The notes: generated from the sequence alone by a model not told the origin. Numbered from the stretch's first letter, positions 1-7,257 are shown. The stretch is DNA of 9,134 bases from Nitrospirae bacterium GWC2_42_7 (GCA_001803645.1 MHDW01000001.1:1-9134), one strand, 5' to 3'. Program-made: numbers and translations.

Positions 1-696
1 AACTTTCCATTCAAGCCGTGCTCCCGCCATATTGTCGAGCACGGTCAACACTTTTCGATTGATATATGGCCTTTTACTATCAAAAGTATAAGTCCCGCCT
101 ATAGCCTTGATCGCTTTAAATGCATCCCGCCACGAATTATAATCCTGTTTATACTCAGCGCTTTCAATAACAAATGGCATTTGTTTACCATCCGGAAAAC
201 GGATCAAATGTTCCTTGTAAGAAAGCCCTGCCGATTTATATGCTCGAACAAAAACCTTGCGCATTGATTCCAGGGACGGTGCTACAAAAACCGCATATGC
301 CATCATACTGCCGAAAGAATGATATTTCTTCAGTGCCATATTGATGTCTTCAGTCCAATGTAAAGCTGACGTGGAGACTATCAGGTCATATTTTCTTTTG
401 GGCGGATCCATCTGCATAAAATCCTTGCAAATGTAATTACCTATTGGATCTGCTTTCTTTGCAACACGGATCATTTCAGGAGCAATATCAACGCCGGTTA
501 TCTCCGCGGCAGGAAAACGTTTTCTTAGTTGACGGCATAAATATCCACTGCCGCATCCGATATCGAGTATAGTCGAAAATTCCTTCTCAGGTATCAACTT
601 TAACAGCCGGTCAGCTATATCCTTCTGCATAACAGCCAATTGTTCATAGTCATATGCATGACGCGAGAAATGACGGGCTATCTGTTTAATGTCCAT
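1..696 (-). CDS. bioC: Malonyl-ACP O-methyltransferase BioC, C-terminus cut by window edge
   Basis: BioC uses S-adenosylmethionine to methylate the free carboxyl of malonyl-ACP, so that fatty-acid enzymes can extend it to pimeloyl-ACP methyl ester for biotin. The 232 visible codons begin MDIKQIARHFSRHAYDYEQL, the usual BioC opening. They continue with the SAM-binding motif I LDIGCGSGY (about residues 44-52), an acidic VDIAPEM (69-75) and SALHWTED (110-117), at the place of the BioC 'AVQW' motif. Near the edge, the IKAIGGTY segment matches the SLKGIGATH region of E. coli BioC, so probably only some 20 residues are missing. The ATG at 694-696 lies inside the end of the preceding esterase gene (11-base overlap), which suggests translational coupling. 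No strong Shine-Dalgarno site is seen. The family call is from remembered E. coli BioC; a generic methyltransferase is less likely given the biotin-type neighbour. Confidence 0.87.
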   Translation of the reverse strand, partial: MDIKQIARHFSRHAYDYEQLAVMQKDIADRLLKLIPEKEFSTILDIGCGSGYLCRQLRKRFPAAEITGVDIAPEMIRVAKKADPIGNYICKDFMQMDPPKRKYDLIVSTSALHWTEDINMALKKYHSFGSMMAYAVFVAPSLESMRKVFVRAYKSAGLSYKEHLIRFPDGKQMPFVIESAEYKQDYNSWRDAFKAIKAIGGTYTFDSKRPYINRKVLTVLDNMAGARLEWKV

Positions 697-1393
697 CTAT
701 AAAATCTCTTATCAATAGGTTTACTTCTTCTGCCCTGGTGAAAAAAGGCATATGCCCTGCTCCATCTATAATATGCAGTGATGCGTCCTGAACATTATCT
801 GCCATATATCTGGAAGCATCAGGAAAACATATCCTGTCCTGTGAACCGGAAATGATCATTAAGGGAACTTTTATGCCTTTTAATTTGTCTCGGTAATCAC
901 CTTTATATAACCATTCCAGATCAGCCAGCGCCTGCTTTAGCACAATATTATTCCCCACTCGGTCAAACAGACCTTTCAGTTCGGATAGAGTGCTGTCGTC
1001 AATTGTTTCCGCATGTGTCAGTAATTCTGTGAAGACTCTCCAAGCTGGATCAAAATCTTTTCGTAGATCACGATACAGTTTTCGTGCAATAGACTGTCTC
1101 ATACCCTGAGGAAAATCCTCCCTTGCCAGAAAACATGGCGTGCCTGAAATAAAAATAAGCCCGGACACCATAGGCTGTAAAAGCTCCAATTCCGACAATA
1201 TCATTGAAACCCCCATGGACCAGCCTGCTAATATTGGTTTGTCTTCAAAGGTCGATAAGAGAGTCGATATTTGTCCGTGGTGTGTTCCGTGAAGATCAGG
1301 GGCATCAACATGATGGCAGGCAAACGAGTCTTTTTGTCTAATGAATACATCTCCGTTCATTGACCAGCCGTGCAGAAAAATTATCTTTGCCAT
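686..1393 (-). CDS. bioH: BioH-like alpha/beta hydrolase, probable pimeloyl-ACP methyl ester carboxylesterase
   Basis: A 235-residue cytoplasmic alpha/beta hydrolase. The oxyanion-hole segment LHGWSMN is at residues 7-13. The nucleophile elbow GWSMG puts the catalytic serine at 59, the acid is Asp186 in ISGSQDR, and the base is His214 in GAGHMPFF. GWS(M/L)G and the His-Gly-Trp opening resemble E. coli BioH (about 256 residues). BioH removes the methyl ester from pimeloyl-ACP once the chain has seven carbons. The gene overlaps bioC by 11 bases on the same strand, so the methyl-adding and methyl-removing enzymes are probably co-expressed. There is no Shine-Dalgarno site before the ATG; an extended -10 lies just upstream (separate entry). 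The residues alone cannot separate BioH from other carboxylesterases; the role rests largely on the bioC neighbour. Confidence 0.75.
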   Translation of the reverse strand: MAKIIFLHGWSMNGDVFIRQKDSFACHHVDAPDLHGTHHGQISTLLSTFEDKPILAGWSMGVSMILSELELLQPMVSGLIFISGTPCFLAREDFPQGMRQSIARKLYRDLRKDFDPAWRVFTELLTHAETIDDSTLSELKGLFDRVGNNIVLKQALADLEWLYKGDYRDKLKGIKVPLMIISGSQDRICFPDASRYMADNVQDASLHIIDGAGHMPFFTRAEEVNLLIRDFIDGH

Positions 1394-1400
1394 GCTATGA

Positions 1401-1409
1401 ATTTTAACA
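1401..1409 (-). promoter_or_regulatory. Candidate extended -10 promoter for bioH-bioC
   Basis: On the minus strand this reads TGTTAAAAT, that is TG-n-TAAAAT, an extended -10 element. No good -35 sits at 16-18 bases; TTGAAG occurs 21 bases upstream. The predicted start of transcription (about 1393-1394) coincides with the A of the bioH ATG, which would make the mRNA leaderless and fits the lack of a ribosome binding site there. It lies just after the terminator of the preceding operon. Confidence 0.4.
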
Positions 1410-1430
1410 CAAATTGAAACTAGAGGACTT

Positions 1431-1464
1431 CAATCAAACAAGACTGACCGGAATTACCGGTCAG
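1431..1464 (-). terminator. Probable intrinsic terminator after the 205-residue protein gene
   Basis: A perfect 8-bp stem CTGACCGG / CCGGTCAG (1444-1451 and 1457-1464) encloses a 5-base loop. On the minus strand it is followed by a T-rich stretch, TCTTGTTTGATTG. It starts 13 bases after the stop codon of the gene at 1478-2095. The T tract is interrupted, so termination may be partial. It separates the signalling operon from bioH-bioC. Confidence 0.65.
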
Positions 1465-1477
1465 CTCTTATTATTTA

Positions 1478-2095
1478 TCAGGATATGATCTGCAGATAAT
1501 AACAGCACATAGAGTTATCCAGTATTTTATCAACAACATCGAGGGAAACACCGGTTTCTTTTATCCATCGCTCAGCAAACCCTTTTTTACCTGAGCCTGC
1601 CTTACACCCGAGTTGAAATATCCTGATCTTTTTGCCGCCTATTTTTATCTTTTCAGCAAAAGCACTCCGCATTGGCTGGTGGACTGAACAGAAAGGACTT
1701 ACACCAGCGCCTTCTCCTACTCTGTACTTTTCAGTAATATTGCTCTGTTTATTGAATTCTGCTGTAAAATCAGCAAACCCGTCTGGGAGTTTCTCAAAAA
1801 CCTGCATATAGTTCTTGATGGAAGGCCCGAAAGGACAGTTCTTAAGGCCAAAGACATAATTTCCCTCATGTGTAGCCTTCCCTTCTATCATGGTAATAGG
1901 GTTCATCGCATTCTCTATTGCTGCGAGATAGTCTTCAAATGTCTGATAATCAACTTCAGATATTCTGTCCGCGGTCTGTATTGCATTTCTTATAAGCGTG
2001 CCCTTTGCGCTTGCTGCGCCGCTCAAAGTTATCATTATCTTTATCATGTCAAGGAAACTTATGTGCGCTATGTCGAGTATCTTTCCTTCAGTCAT
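1478..2095 (-). CDS. Unrecognised 205-residue Cys/His-rich protein in a Roadblock operon
   Basis: I do not recognise this family. The protein has no signal peptide or convincing membrane helix, so it is probably cytoplasmic. The N-terminal third (1-70) looks alpha-helical. The rest holds a row of cysteines in tidy contexts: KNCPFGP (Cys87), SPFCSVHQPMR (Cys136, His139), LGCKAGSGK (Cys164) and a vicinal pair SMCCYY (Cys197, Cys198). Such spacing could bind a metal, heme or Fe-S cluster, or act as a thiol sensor, but this is inference. The ATG is preceded by GGGGTGA four bases away, a usable ribosome binding site. It lies 12 bases after the receiver-DUF4388-Roadblock gene and before a terminator, so it is the last gene of that sigma-54-type operon. 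GKSG/GSGK-like residues at 166-170 are not in a nucleotide-binding context. Confidence 0.85.
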   Translation of the reverse strand: MTEGKILDIAHISFLDMIKIMITLSGAASAKGTLIRNAIQTADRISEVDYQTFEDYLAAIENAMNPITMIEGKATHEGNYVFGLKNCPFGPSIKNYMQVFEKLPDGFADFTAEFNKQSNITEKYRVGEGAGVSPFCSVHQPMRSAFAEKIKIGGKKIRIFQLGCKAGSGKKGFAERWIKETGVSLDVVDKILDNSMCCYYLQIIS

Positions 2096-2107
2096 AAATC
2101 ACCCCGT

Positions 2108-3286
2108 CTATATCGCAGCAGCGATTAAAAGTTCGCCACTATGTTTCTTGAGTTTTAGCCTGATCATTCCTAAGTTTGCTTCCTTGTCGGCGATAATAAC
2201 GAGAAATGCGTCATCACCTATAGGAGAGAACATGACCGGCCCTTTTTCAAATTCGACCATACTTATAATCATATCACCCTTCCCAAGCTGCCGTCCCATG
2301 GATTCTGATGCTCCGAAGCCGCTAGATGCAATCGCGGAGATCATCTCTGTGTCGATACCTGTGCGCGCTATACTGTCCAGCAAAAAACCGTCGCGTGCAA
2401 CCAGGCAAACTGCATCTACATTCTGCAGTTTTGCAAGTTCATTAAGTATCTCTTTTGTTGTTGCCATCTTTTCCTCCTTGGTAAGTGCAATTCTTACCTG
2501 CTTTTTATTTTTATTATCTTCTTCGTTTATCTCTTTCATGACCGTCTCCAGATCGATCGGACCAGTTCCGTTTGCCTGCGATACGTTATTATCTCCGGCA
2601 TGATTCTCTTTTGCCAGCAATTTCTCGTCTAGCCTGAAATGTCCCTCCATGATAATGTAGCTCAATGGTTCATGTATGTTACATATCTTTTTCCTGCAGA
2701 CACTATCAAGCTCTATCTCAGGATCATCCCAGCAGACAATATCAAAAGCAGCCTCTATATGAAGGTCTGTCCCGCTATCTGCATCAATCATTGTACCTTC
2801 CTGAAAATAAAGCATCCCTTTTTTTCCGTGTGAAGATATTTTCAGTGTGCAGGTTTTTTTTTCCATCTCAATAATCTGCAAGAATGCAGCCACAGTTATG
2901 CCCCTGATACAACCTTCTGAAACTGCATTCAGTTCTTCGAGAATAAGATCAACAAATTCCTGAAAATCTATCGGTTTTTCGAGAATTGTGAAAGCACCGT
3001 AGTTCTTCAGTTGGGTTTTGATCTCAGGAGTGCAGTAAGCGCTCATGACAATTACCGCGATCTCAGGGTGCATTTTACTAATATAAGCAAGTAGACTAAA
3101 ACCGTCCATCTCGGGCATCTTCAGGTCAGTGATTACGAGATCTACCTTTGATCTTTTAAGTACTTCAACAGCATCTTTGCCGTTGCAGGCAGTAAGTGTA
3201 TTAAATTCGGATGCATATGCATCAAGCCCGCGGCATAAACTTAGGATAAATGATTTCTCGTCATCAACTATCAATATGTTCTTCAT
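2108..3286 (-). CDS. Receiver - DUF4388 - Roadblock/LC7 fusion response regulator
   Basis: 392 residues counted from ATG 3284-3286. The receiver domain (1-120) has ILIVDDE with Asp8/Asp9, phosphoacceptor Asp54 in ITDLKMPEMDG, Ser82 in VMSAY and Lys104 in LEKPID: a complete phosphorylation site. Residues about 125-215 resemble DUF4388 (PatA-type N-terminal domain), a module often joined to receivers. A charged linker follows (about 240-273). Residues 274-392 form a Roadblock/LC7 domain, the fold of MglB-like regulators of small Ras-like GTPases; no GTPase gene is in this window. There is no DNA-binding domain, so output is probably by protein contact. The frame is open up to TTG 3325 and ATG 3304, but a sigma-54 promoter covers 3321-3336 with transcription expected near 3310. 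This excludes the TTG and favours ATG 3286, which gives the normal receiver start; its ribosome site is weak, so ATG 3304 remains possible. Confidence 0.88.
   Translation of the reverse strand: MKNILIVDDEKSFILSLCRGLDAYASEFNTLTACNGKDAVEVLKRSKVDLVITDLKMPEMDGFSLLAYISKMHPEIAVIVMSAYCTPEIKTQLKNYGAFTILEKPIDFQEFVDLILEELNAVSEGCIRGITVAAFLQIIEMEKKTCTLKISSHGKKGMLYFQEGTMIDADSGTDLHIEAAFDIVCWDDPEIELDSVCRKKICNIHEPLSYIIMEGHFRLDEKLLAKENHAGDNNVSQANGTGPIDLETVMKEINEEDNKNKKQVRIALTKEEKMATTKEILNELAKLQNVDAVCLVARDGFLLDSIARTGIDTEMISAIASSGFGASESMGRQLGKGDMIISMVEFEKGPVMFSPIGDDAFLVIIADKEANLGMIRLKLKKHSGELLIAAAI
2465..2478 (-). promoter_or_regulatory. Strong internal ribosome binding site and ATG before the Roadblock domain
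   Basis: Within the reading frame of the receiver-DUF4388-Roadblock gene, AGGAGG (2473-2478) stands five bases before an in-frame ATG (2465-2467). Starting there gives a 119-residue protein, MATTKEIL..., exactly one complete Roadblock/LC7 domain ending at 2108. The site is better than that at the gene's own start. It may yield a free Roadblock protein alongside the fusion, or be a relic of two genes that merged. Translation from it is inferred. Confidence 0.5.
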
Positions 3287-3320
3287 TTTCTGGTTATTGT
3301 CCATAACAAACTTAAATGAT

Positions 3321-3336
3321 TGCAATGAGCATGCCA
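3321..3336 (-). promoter_or_regulatory. Sigma-54 (RpoN) promoter for the receiver-Roadblock operon
   Basis: The minus strand reads TGGCATG-CTCA-TTGCA. This carries the invariant GG (-24) and GC (-12) ten bases apart and differs from the TGGCACG-N4-TTGCA consensus at one position. Expected transcription start is near 3310, leaving a 24-base leader to ATG 3286. It stands directly downstream of a gene for a sigma-54 activator (3499-4875), which is the likely regulator. The position between genes and the near-perfect match make chance unlikely. Confidence 0.8.
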
Positions 3337-3426
3337 GAGTGAAAAAGCAAGATTAAGGTCGGAGATTACCTATAGATAATTCTAAAATATCAAGAAGTTA
3401 GTTGTTTTTAAATAAGAATTACAGGT

Positions 3427-3486
3427 TGCATAACAATGGTTTAGCGTAATGCAGAATGAATAATCCAGATTGAACCAGGCATTATG
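3427..3486 (-). promoter_or_regulatory. Candidate upstream activator sites (GCAT(A/T)A half-sites)
   Basis: Three related half-sites stand in alternating orientation: GCATAA at 3428-3433, TAATGC at 3447-3452 and GCATTA at 3479-3484. The first two form an inverted repeat (TGCAT ... ATGCA, 3427-3453) centred about 130 bases upstream of the predicted start, within the usual range of enhancer sites for NtrC-type activators. The repeats are short and AT-rich, so chance cannot be excluded. Confidence 0.3.
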
Positions 3487-3498
3487 AACAAGTTTTTA

Positions 3499-4875
3499 TT
3501 ATTTTGAACCGTTATTTAAGTTATATTTTTTTAGCTTACGCTTCAATGTTGAAAGAGATATTCCGACAGCTCTGGCAGCACGGCTGTAATTGCCTGAATG
3601 CTCAGAAAAAGCTGAAAGAATATGCGCTTTCTCTATCTCATCCAAAGTTGTCATTTGACCCTCTGATGGCTGTTCCTTCTTTGCCTCGATCTTACTGCTT
3701 TTATCGAAAACAGAAGAACTAAGAAGAACTGAGGGTGATATCTCATTGCCCTGTTGAAGAATAACAGCACGTTCCAGTACATTTCTTAGCTCCCTGACAT
3801 TCCCCGGCCAATCATACAGCATCAGCTTTTCTATCTCACCATCTGCAATCGTAACATTTCTGCCCCTTGATGTACTCTTAAGAAGGTATTTGCAGAGAAC
3901 TGATATATCATTCTTCCTGTTCCTTAAAGGCGGCAGGTGTATTTTAATGACGCCAAGACGATAGAACAGGTCCTCTCTGAACTTTCTTTTTCTTATTGCC
4001 ATCTCGAGGTCAACGCTTGTTGCAGCTATTATCCTAACCTGCGCGTGAAGCAGTGCAGTGCCACCAAGTCTTCTGTATGCATTGTCATCAAGTAGCCCTA
4101 GAAGTTTTGCCTGAAGAGCAACAGGCATTTCGCCGATCTCGTCAAGCAAGAGAGTGCCTCCTTCTGCCATCTCAAACAAGCCTTTTTTTGCATTGACTGC
4201 CCCGGTAAAAGCCCCTTTCTCATAGCCAAAGAGTTCTGCTTCAATGAGATTCTCCGGAAGAGCTGCACAGTTGATGCTGATGAAAGGAGCATTTTTGAAC
4301 TGGCCGCTAAAATGAATTGATCGCGCAACAACATTTTTCCCTGAACCTGTTTCACCAGTTATTAGAACAGGGGCATCGGCATTAGCTGCAAGGCCTATCA
4401 ATTTATGAATATCAGAGATCTGAAGGCTTTCTCCGATAAATATATTTTCTGCTATCTCCTTTTCAGTCCTGTAATTCTGGAACTGCTCAACCTTTTCGAG
4501 TTCAAGGGTGCGAAGTGCCCTTGTTACAGAAAGCTCAAATTCCTCAAGCTCAAAGGGTTTCGAGAGATAGTCAAAGGCCCCGGCACGTACAGCTTTAACA
4601 GCATTTTCAAAACTCGGAAATGCCGTGGCAAAAATTATCTTTGTATTGATATTAAAGCTCAGAACAGAAGGACAGAGAGAATGTCCTTCAGCATCAGGAA
4701 GCTTCTGGTCGAGAAGCATTATATCAACTTGTATCTTTGAACAGATATCGAGACATTCTTTTGCGGTATGTGCGATATGTATATCAATCTCTTTGGATCT
4801 CATATATTCTGCAGCAGATAAACAGAAATTCCTGTCATCGTCTACAATCAGAATATTCTTTTTTGCTTTATGCAT
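3499..4875 (-). CDS. NtrC-family sigma-54-dependent response regulator
   Basis: 458 residues in the classical three-domain order. Receiver (about 5-120): acidic DDD at 12-14, phosphoacceptor Asp56 in LLDQKLPD, Thr84 and Lys106. AAA+ domain (about 146-370): Walker A GETGSGKN (174-181), the sigma-54-contacting loop GAFTGA (221-226), Walker B TLLLDE (241-246) and FREDLFYRL with the arginines expected near the active site. C-terminal Fis-type helix-turn-helix (about 415-455): SGNYSRAARAVGISLSTLKRKL. All key residues are present, so it should hydrolyse ATP and open sigma-54 promoters. Its ATG overlaps the end of the kinase gene by 8 bases, a strong sign of a cognate pair. The best target is the sigma-54 promoter at 3321-3336, just beyond its own stop codon. 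The signal is unknown, so no specific gene name is given. Confidence 0.95.
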   Translation of the reverse strand: MHKAKKNILIVDDDRNFCLSAAEYMRSKEIDIHIAHTAKECLDICSKIQVDIMLLDQKLPDAEGHSLCPSVLSFNINTKIIFATAFPSFENAVKAVRAGAFDYLSKPFELEEFELSVTRALRTLELEKVEQFQNYRTEKEIAENIFIGESLQISDIHKLIGLAANADAPVLITGETGSGKNVVARSIHFSGQFKNAPFISINCAALPENLIEAELFGYEKGAFTGAVNAKKGLFEMAEGGTLLLDEIGEMPVALQAKLLGLLDDNAYRRLGGTALLHAQVRIIAATSVDLEMAIRKRKFREDLFYRLGVIKIHLPPLRNRKNDISVLCKYLLKSTSRGRNVTIADGEIEKLMLYDWPGNVRELRNVLERAVILQQGNEISPSVLLSSSVFDKSSKIEAKKEQPSEGQMTTLDEIEKAHILSAFSEHSGNYSRAARAVGISLSTLKRKLKKYNLNNGSK

Positions 4876-5974
4876 TCTGCACCCGCACTGCAGGGAGGTT
4901 CAGAGAAACTATTGTACCTGCATGTTCTTCGCTTTCAATCTCAACAGTCCCGTCCATCTTGAACATCATCTTTTTAACAATAACAAGTCCCAGCCCTGTT
5001 CCATGGCTCTTTGTTGTTGAAAATGGTTGAAATAAATGCTGTTTTTGATCATCCGGAATACCTTGGCCATTGTCTTTGATCCTGATAATGATCCTGTCGT
5101 CAGCTTTGCTCGTACTGATCTTTATCTCAGGGTCTTCGGTTTTAAGTAGCGCATCAGATGCATTTGTCAGAATGTTAAGCATAACGTGCTGTAAAGCCCT
5201 TGGGTCAAATATGCCGACTTCAGCGTCAGGCCTGAAATTTCTTTTGATCCTGATTTTATTTAAGCTGAAGTCCCTCTCGACCATAGAAAGAAGGTTATTC
5301 ATAAAAGACCCGATGTGTACTTGCGTGCATTTCGGGTTCTCATACATGCTGAAGTTCTTGAGGTCCCTGAGAAGTATCTCAACTCTGCCGATATCAGAAA
5401 GCATCCGGTCAAAAAATTCATTGACAGTGTCCTGTGAATAATTAGGAAGGTTCTTTTTGCAGACTGTCAGTGTTGTCTTGATAGAATTTATAGGATTGCC
5501 CAGTTCATGTCTTATGCCGGAAAAGATATATCCAAGATTGTTCATAGTATTTACAGCCTCTGCAATAGCATTTAGCCTGGTCTTTTCTGTTATATCATTC
5601 ACGTAAACCCAGAAATACCTTTCTGAGATAAAGTAGATGGTATATCCGATGAACTTTTTGCCATACCGAAGGACACGGGATTCCTGAAAGTTTATCGGAA
5701 AAGAGGAAATCTTTATGTCAGACAGAATAAGTGAACTGAGAGCTTCATAGTCTTTTGGTTTTATTGTTCCTTTAAATATCTCGATGGCCAGTTTGTTCTG
5801 AAAAAAGACTTCTTTCTTTATAATGTCAAACCCTATGATGCCGAGGCTGATATCATCAAGAATATCCGCATAAATGCATTCACCAAGACATGGCGTTTTG
5901 CTTATCGGACATGCCCTGCCTGATTCCCTGTGGGCACAGGCAATGTTCTGTTCTTTCGCGCCTTCGTTGCTCAG
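4868..5974 (-). CDS. PAS sensor histidine kinase with Cys-rich N-terminus, probable CTG start
   Basis: The kinase core is clear. Numbered from CTG 5974, the phosphoacceptor is His156 in SGIRHELGNP, the N box has Asn271 in LNILTNASDAL, G1 is DNGQGIP (301-307), the F box FQPFSTTK follows, and G2 is GTGLGL (325-330). The first ATG/GTG/TTG in frame is GTG 5602, which would leave 244 residues and no sensor. However, the frame stays open for another 127 codons back to a stop at 5984-5986, and that stretch encodes a plausible sensor. It has four cysteines (13, 22, 29, 33; CPISKTPCLGEC) followed by a PAS-like region (about 36-125) with ISLGIIGFD and EVFFQN, running smoothly into NDITEK. CTG 5972-5974 has AGAGG four bases upstream and lies 19 bases after murA, so it is the best start. 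No membrane segment is seen: a soluble sensor, perhaps of redox state or a metal. Confidence 0.87.
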   Translation of the reverse strand: MSNEGAKEQNIACAHRESGRACPISKTPCLGECIYADILDDISLGIIGFDIIKKEVFFQNKLAIEIFKGTIKPKDYEALSSLILSDIKISSFPINFQESRVLRYGKKFIGYTIYFISERYFWVYVNDITEKTRLNAIAEAVNTMNNLGYIFSGIRHELGNPINSIKTTLTVCKKNLPNYSQDTVNEFFDRMLSDIGRVEILLRDLKNFSMYENPKCTQVHIGSFMNNLLSMVERDFSLNKIRIKRNFRPDAEVGIFDPRALQHVMLNILTNASDALLKTEDPEIKISTSKADDRIIIRIKDNGQGIPDDQKQHLFQPFSTTKSHGTGLGLVIVKKMMFKMDGTVEIESEEHAGTIVSLNLPAVRVQNA

Positions 5975-5983
5975 AAAACCTCT
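5972..5983 (-). promoter_or_regulatory. Ribosome binding site and CTG start of the histidine kinase
   Basis: AGAGG (5979-5983), a TTTT spacer (5975-5978) and CTG (5972-5974). No ATG, GTG or TTG exists in this frame between the upstream stop (5984-5986) and GTG 5602, so a non-standard codon must start translation if the Cys-rich PAS region is made. ATT 5942-5944, just before the first cysteine, is a weaker alternative. Confidence 0.5.
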
Positions 5984-5993
5984 TTAGGGGTCT

Positions 5994-7247
5994 TTATTCT
6001 TTTTCTCTTTTAATGTCTGCCCCTACTTTTATTAACTTCTCCTCGATATTTTCATATCCCCGGTCAAGATGATAAATTCTCTTTATAGTGGTTTCGCCTT
6101 CAGCTGCAAGCGCGGCGACAATAAGAGATGCACTTGCCCTGAGATCAGTTGCCATCAATGGAGCCCCTTTAAGTTTTTCCACACCCCTGATAGTTGCGGT
6201 GCCTCCATCAATATTTATGTCTGCTCCCATTCTTCTCAGCTCAGCAACATGCATTAGCCTGTTCTCAAAAATAGTCTCTGAAATTATGCTTGTTCCGTCT
6301 GCGATACTCACAAGAGACATCAACTGTGCCTGCATATCTGTCGGAAACCCGGGATAAGGCATTGTTGTAGTATTGACCGGCATCAGTTTTTTCGGCCCGA
6401 TAACGCGAATGCTTTTGCCTGAGATCCTAAAAATAATACCGCTGTCTTTTAGTTTATTTATAATAGCGTCAAGATGATCAGCCTTGCATTTTTTTATAGT
6501 AATATCCCCGCCTGTTATCCCGGCTATAGCCATAAAAGTGCCGGCCTCTATCCTGTCAGGGATTATCGTGTGTCTCAGCGGCTTTAACTTGCTGACGCCT
6601 TCAATCTCTATTGTGCTGTTGCCTGCTCCCTTAATTTTAGCGCCCATTGATATCAGAGCATCAGCGAGGTCAACGACTTCCGGTTCCCTGGCTGCATTTT
6701 CTATAAGGGTTTTGCCGTCTGCAAGAGTTGCAGCCATCATGATATTCTCTGTGCCGGTAACTGTAGGGACATCAAAATAAATAGTTGCGCCCTTGAGTTT
6801 CTTGGCTTTTACAAGAACATAGCCGGATTCCAAATTAATGGTAGCACCCATTTTTTCGAGTCCCATAAGATGAAGGTTTATCGGCCGTGCGCCTATTGCA
6901 CACCCTCCAGGCAGGGATACCTTTGCTTTTCCGAGTCTCGCTACCAAAGGGCCAAGAACAAGCACCGAAGCCCGCATTGTACTTACAAGCTCGTAGGGGG
7001 CTTCATAATTATTGATCCTGCTGCAGTCCAGTATCGCCTTGTTTTTTTCAAGATGGAACCCGGCTCCAAGGTCTGCAAGCAGTCTTCCCATTGTCATAAC
7101 GTCCCTTAGGTGAGGGACCCTGCTTAAATGGTGTTCTCCTGATGCAAGCAGTGTTGCAGCCATTATTGGGAGCGCAGCATTTTTTGAACCGCTTATTTCG
7201 ACCGTTCCCTTCAGCCTTTTTCCGCCTTTTATGACCAGCTTGTCCAG
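5994..7247 (-). CDS. murA: UDP-N-acetylglucosamine 1-carboxyvinyltransferase MurA
   Basis: MurA transfers enolpyruvate from phosphoenolpyruvate to UDP-GlcNAc in the cytoplasm, the first committed step of peptidoglycan synthesis. From CTG 7245-7247 the product is 417 residues and opens MDKLVIKGG, the standard MurA start. SGSKNAALP carries Lys22 and Asn23 at the E. coli numbers, and [16 protein letters not shown] carries the catalytic, fosfomycin-target Cys116 and Arg121. Later hallmarks include [22 protein letters not shown], and [12 protein letters not shown] with the conserved Asp. The frame also contains TTG 7257-7259, but that codon overlaps the ribosome site GGAGG and has none of its own, so CTG is preferred. 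The kinase gene follows after 19 bases. It belongs with prfA-prmC in many Nitrospirota and Desulfobacterota, but here a 466-base gap with a reversed gene intervenes. Confidence 0.95.
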   Translation of the reverse strand: MDKLVIKGGKRLKGTVEISGSKNAALPIMAATLLASGEHHLSRVPHLRDVMTMGRLLADLGAGFHLEKNKAILDCSRINNYEAPYELVSTMRASVLVLGPLVARLGKAKVSLPGGCAIGARPINLHLMGLEKMGATINLESGYVLVKAKKLKGATIYFDVPTVTGTENIMMAATLADGKTLIENAAREPEVVDLADALISMGAKIKGAGNSTIEIEGVSKLKPLRHTIIPDRIEAGTFMAIAGITGGDITIKKCKADHLDAIINKLKDSGIIFRISGKSIRVIGPKKLMPVNTTTMPYPGFPTDMQAQLMSLVSIADGTSIISETIFENRLMHVAELRRMGADINIDGGTATIRGVEKLKGAPLMATDLRASASLIVAALAAEGETTIKRIYHLDRGYENIEEKLIKVGADIKREKE

Positions 7248-7257
7248 ACAGACCTCC
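7245..7257 (-). promoter_or_regulatory. Ribosome binding site and CTG start of murA
   Basis: GGAGG (7253-7257), five bases of spacer, then CTG GAC AAG CTG at 7247. This start places every conserved MurA residue at or within one of its E. coli number. Starting at TTG 7259 adds MEVC and would need a ribosome site upstream, where the sequence is AT-rich with none. Confidence 0.6.

Noticed and set aside
1998..2603. Plus-strand open frame of about 200 codons opposite the Roadblock domain and the 205-residue protein
   Set aside because: It is antisense to two well-supported genes, has a low-complexity Ser/Ile-rich product with no domain, and no ribosome site.
3287..3325. TTG 3325 as start of the receiver-Roadblock gene
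   Set aside because: It lies inside the sigma-54 promoter, upstream of the predicted transcript start.
4405..5030. Several overlapping plus-strand frames opposite the activator and kinase genes
   Set aside because: They are shadows of the receiver and kinase coding sequence; products show no recognisable motif.
4868..5602. Kinase starting at GTG 5602
   Set aside because: There is no ribosome site there, it would cut into the PAS-like domain, and the open frame continues upstream with protein-like sequence.
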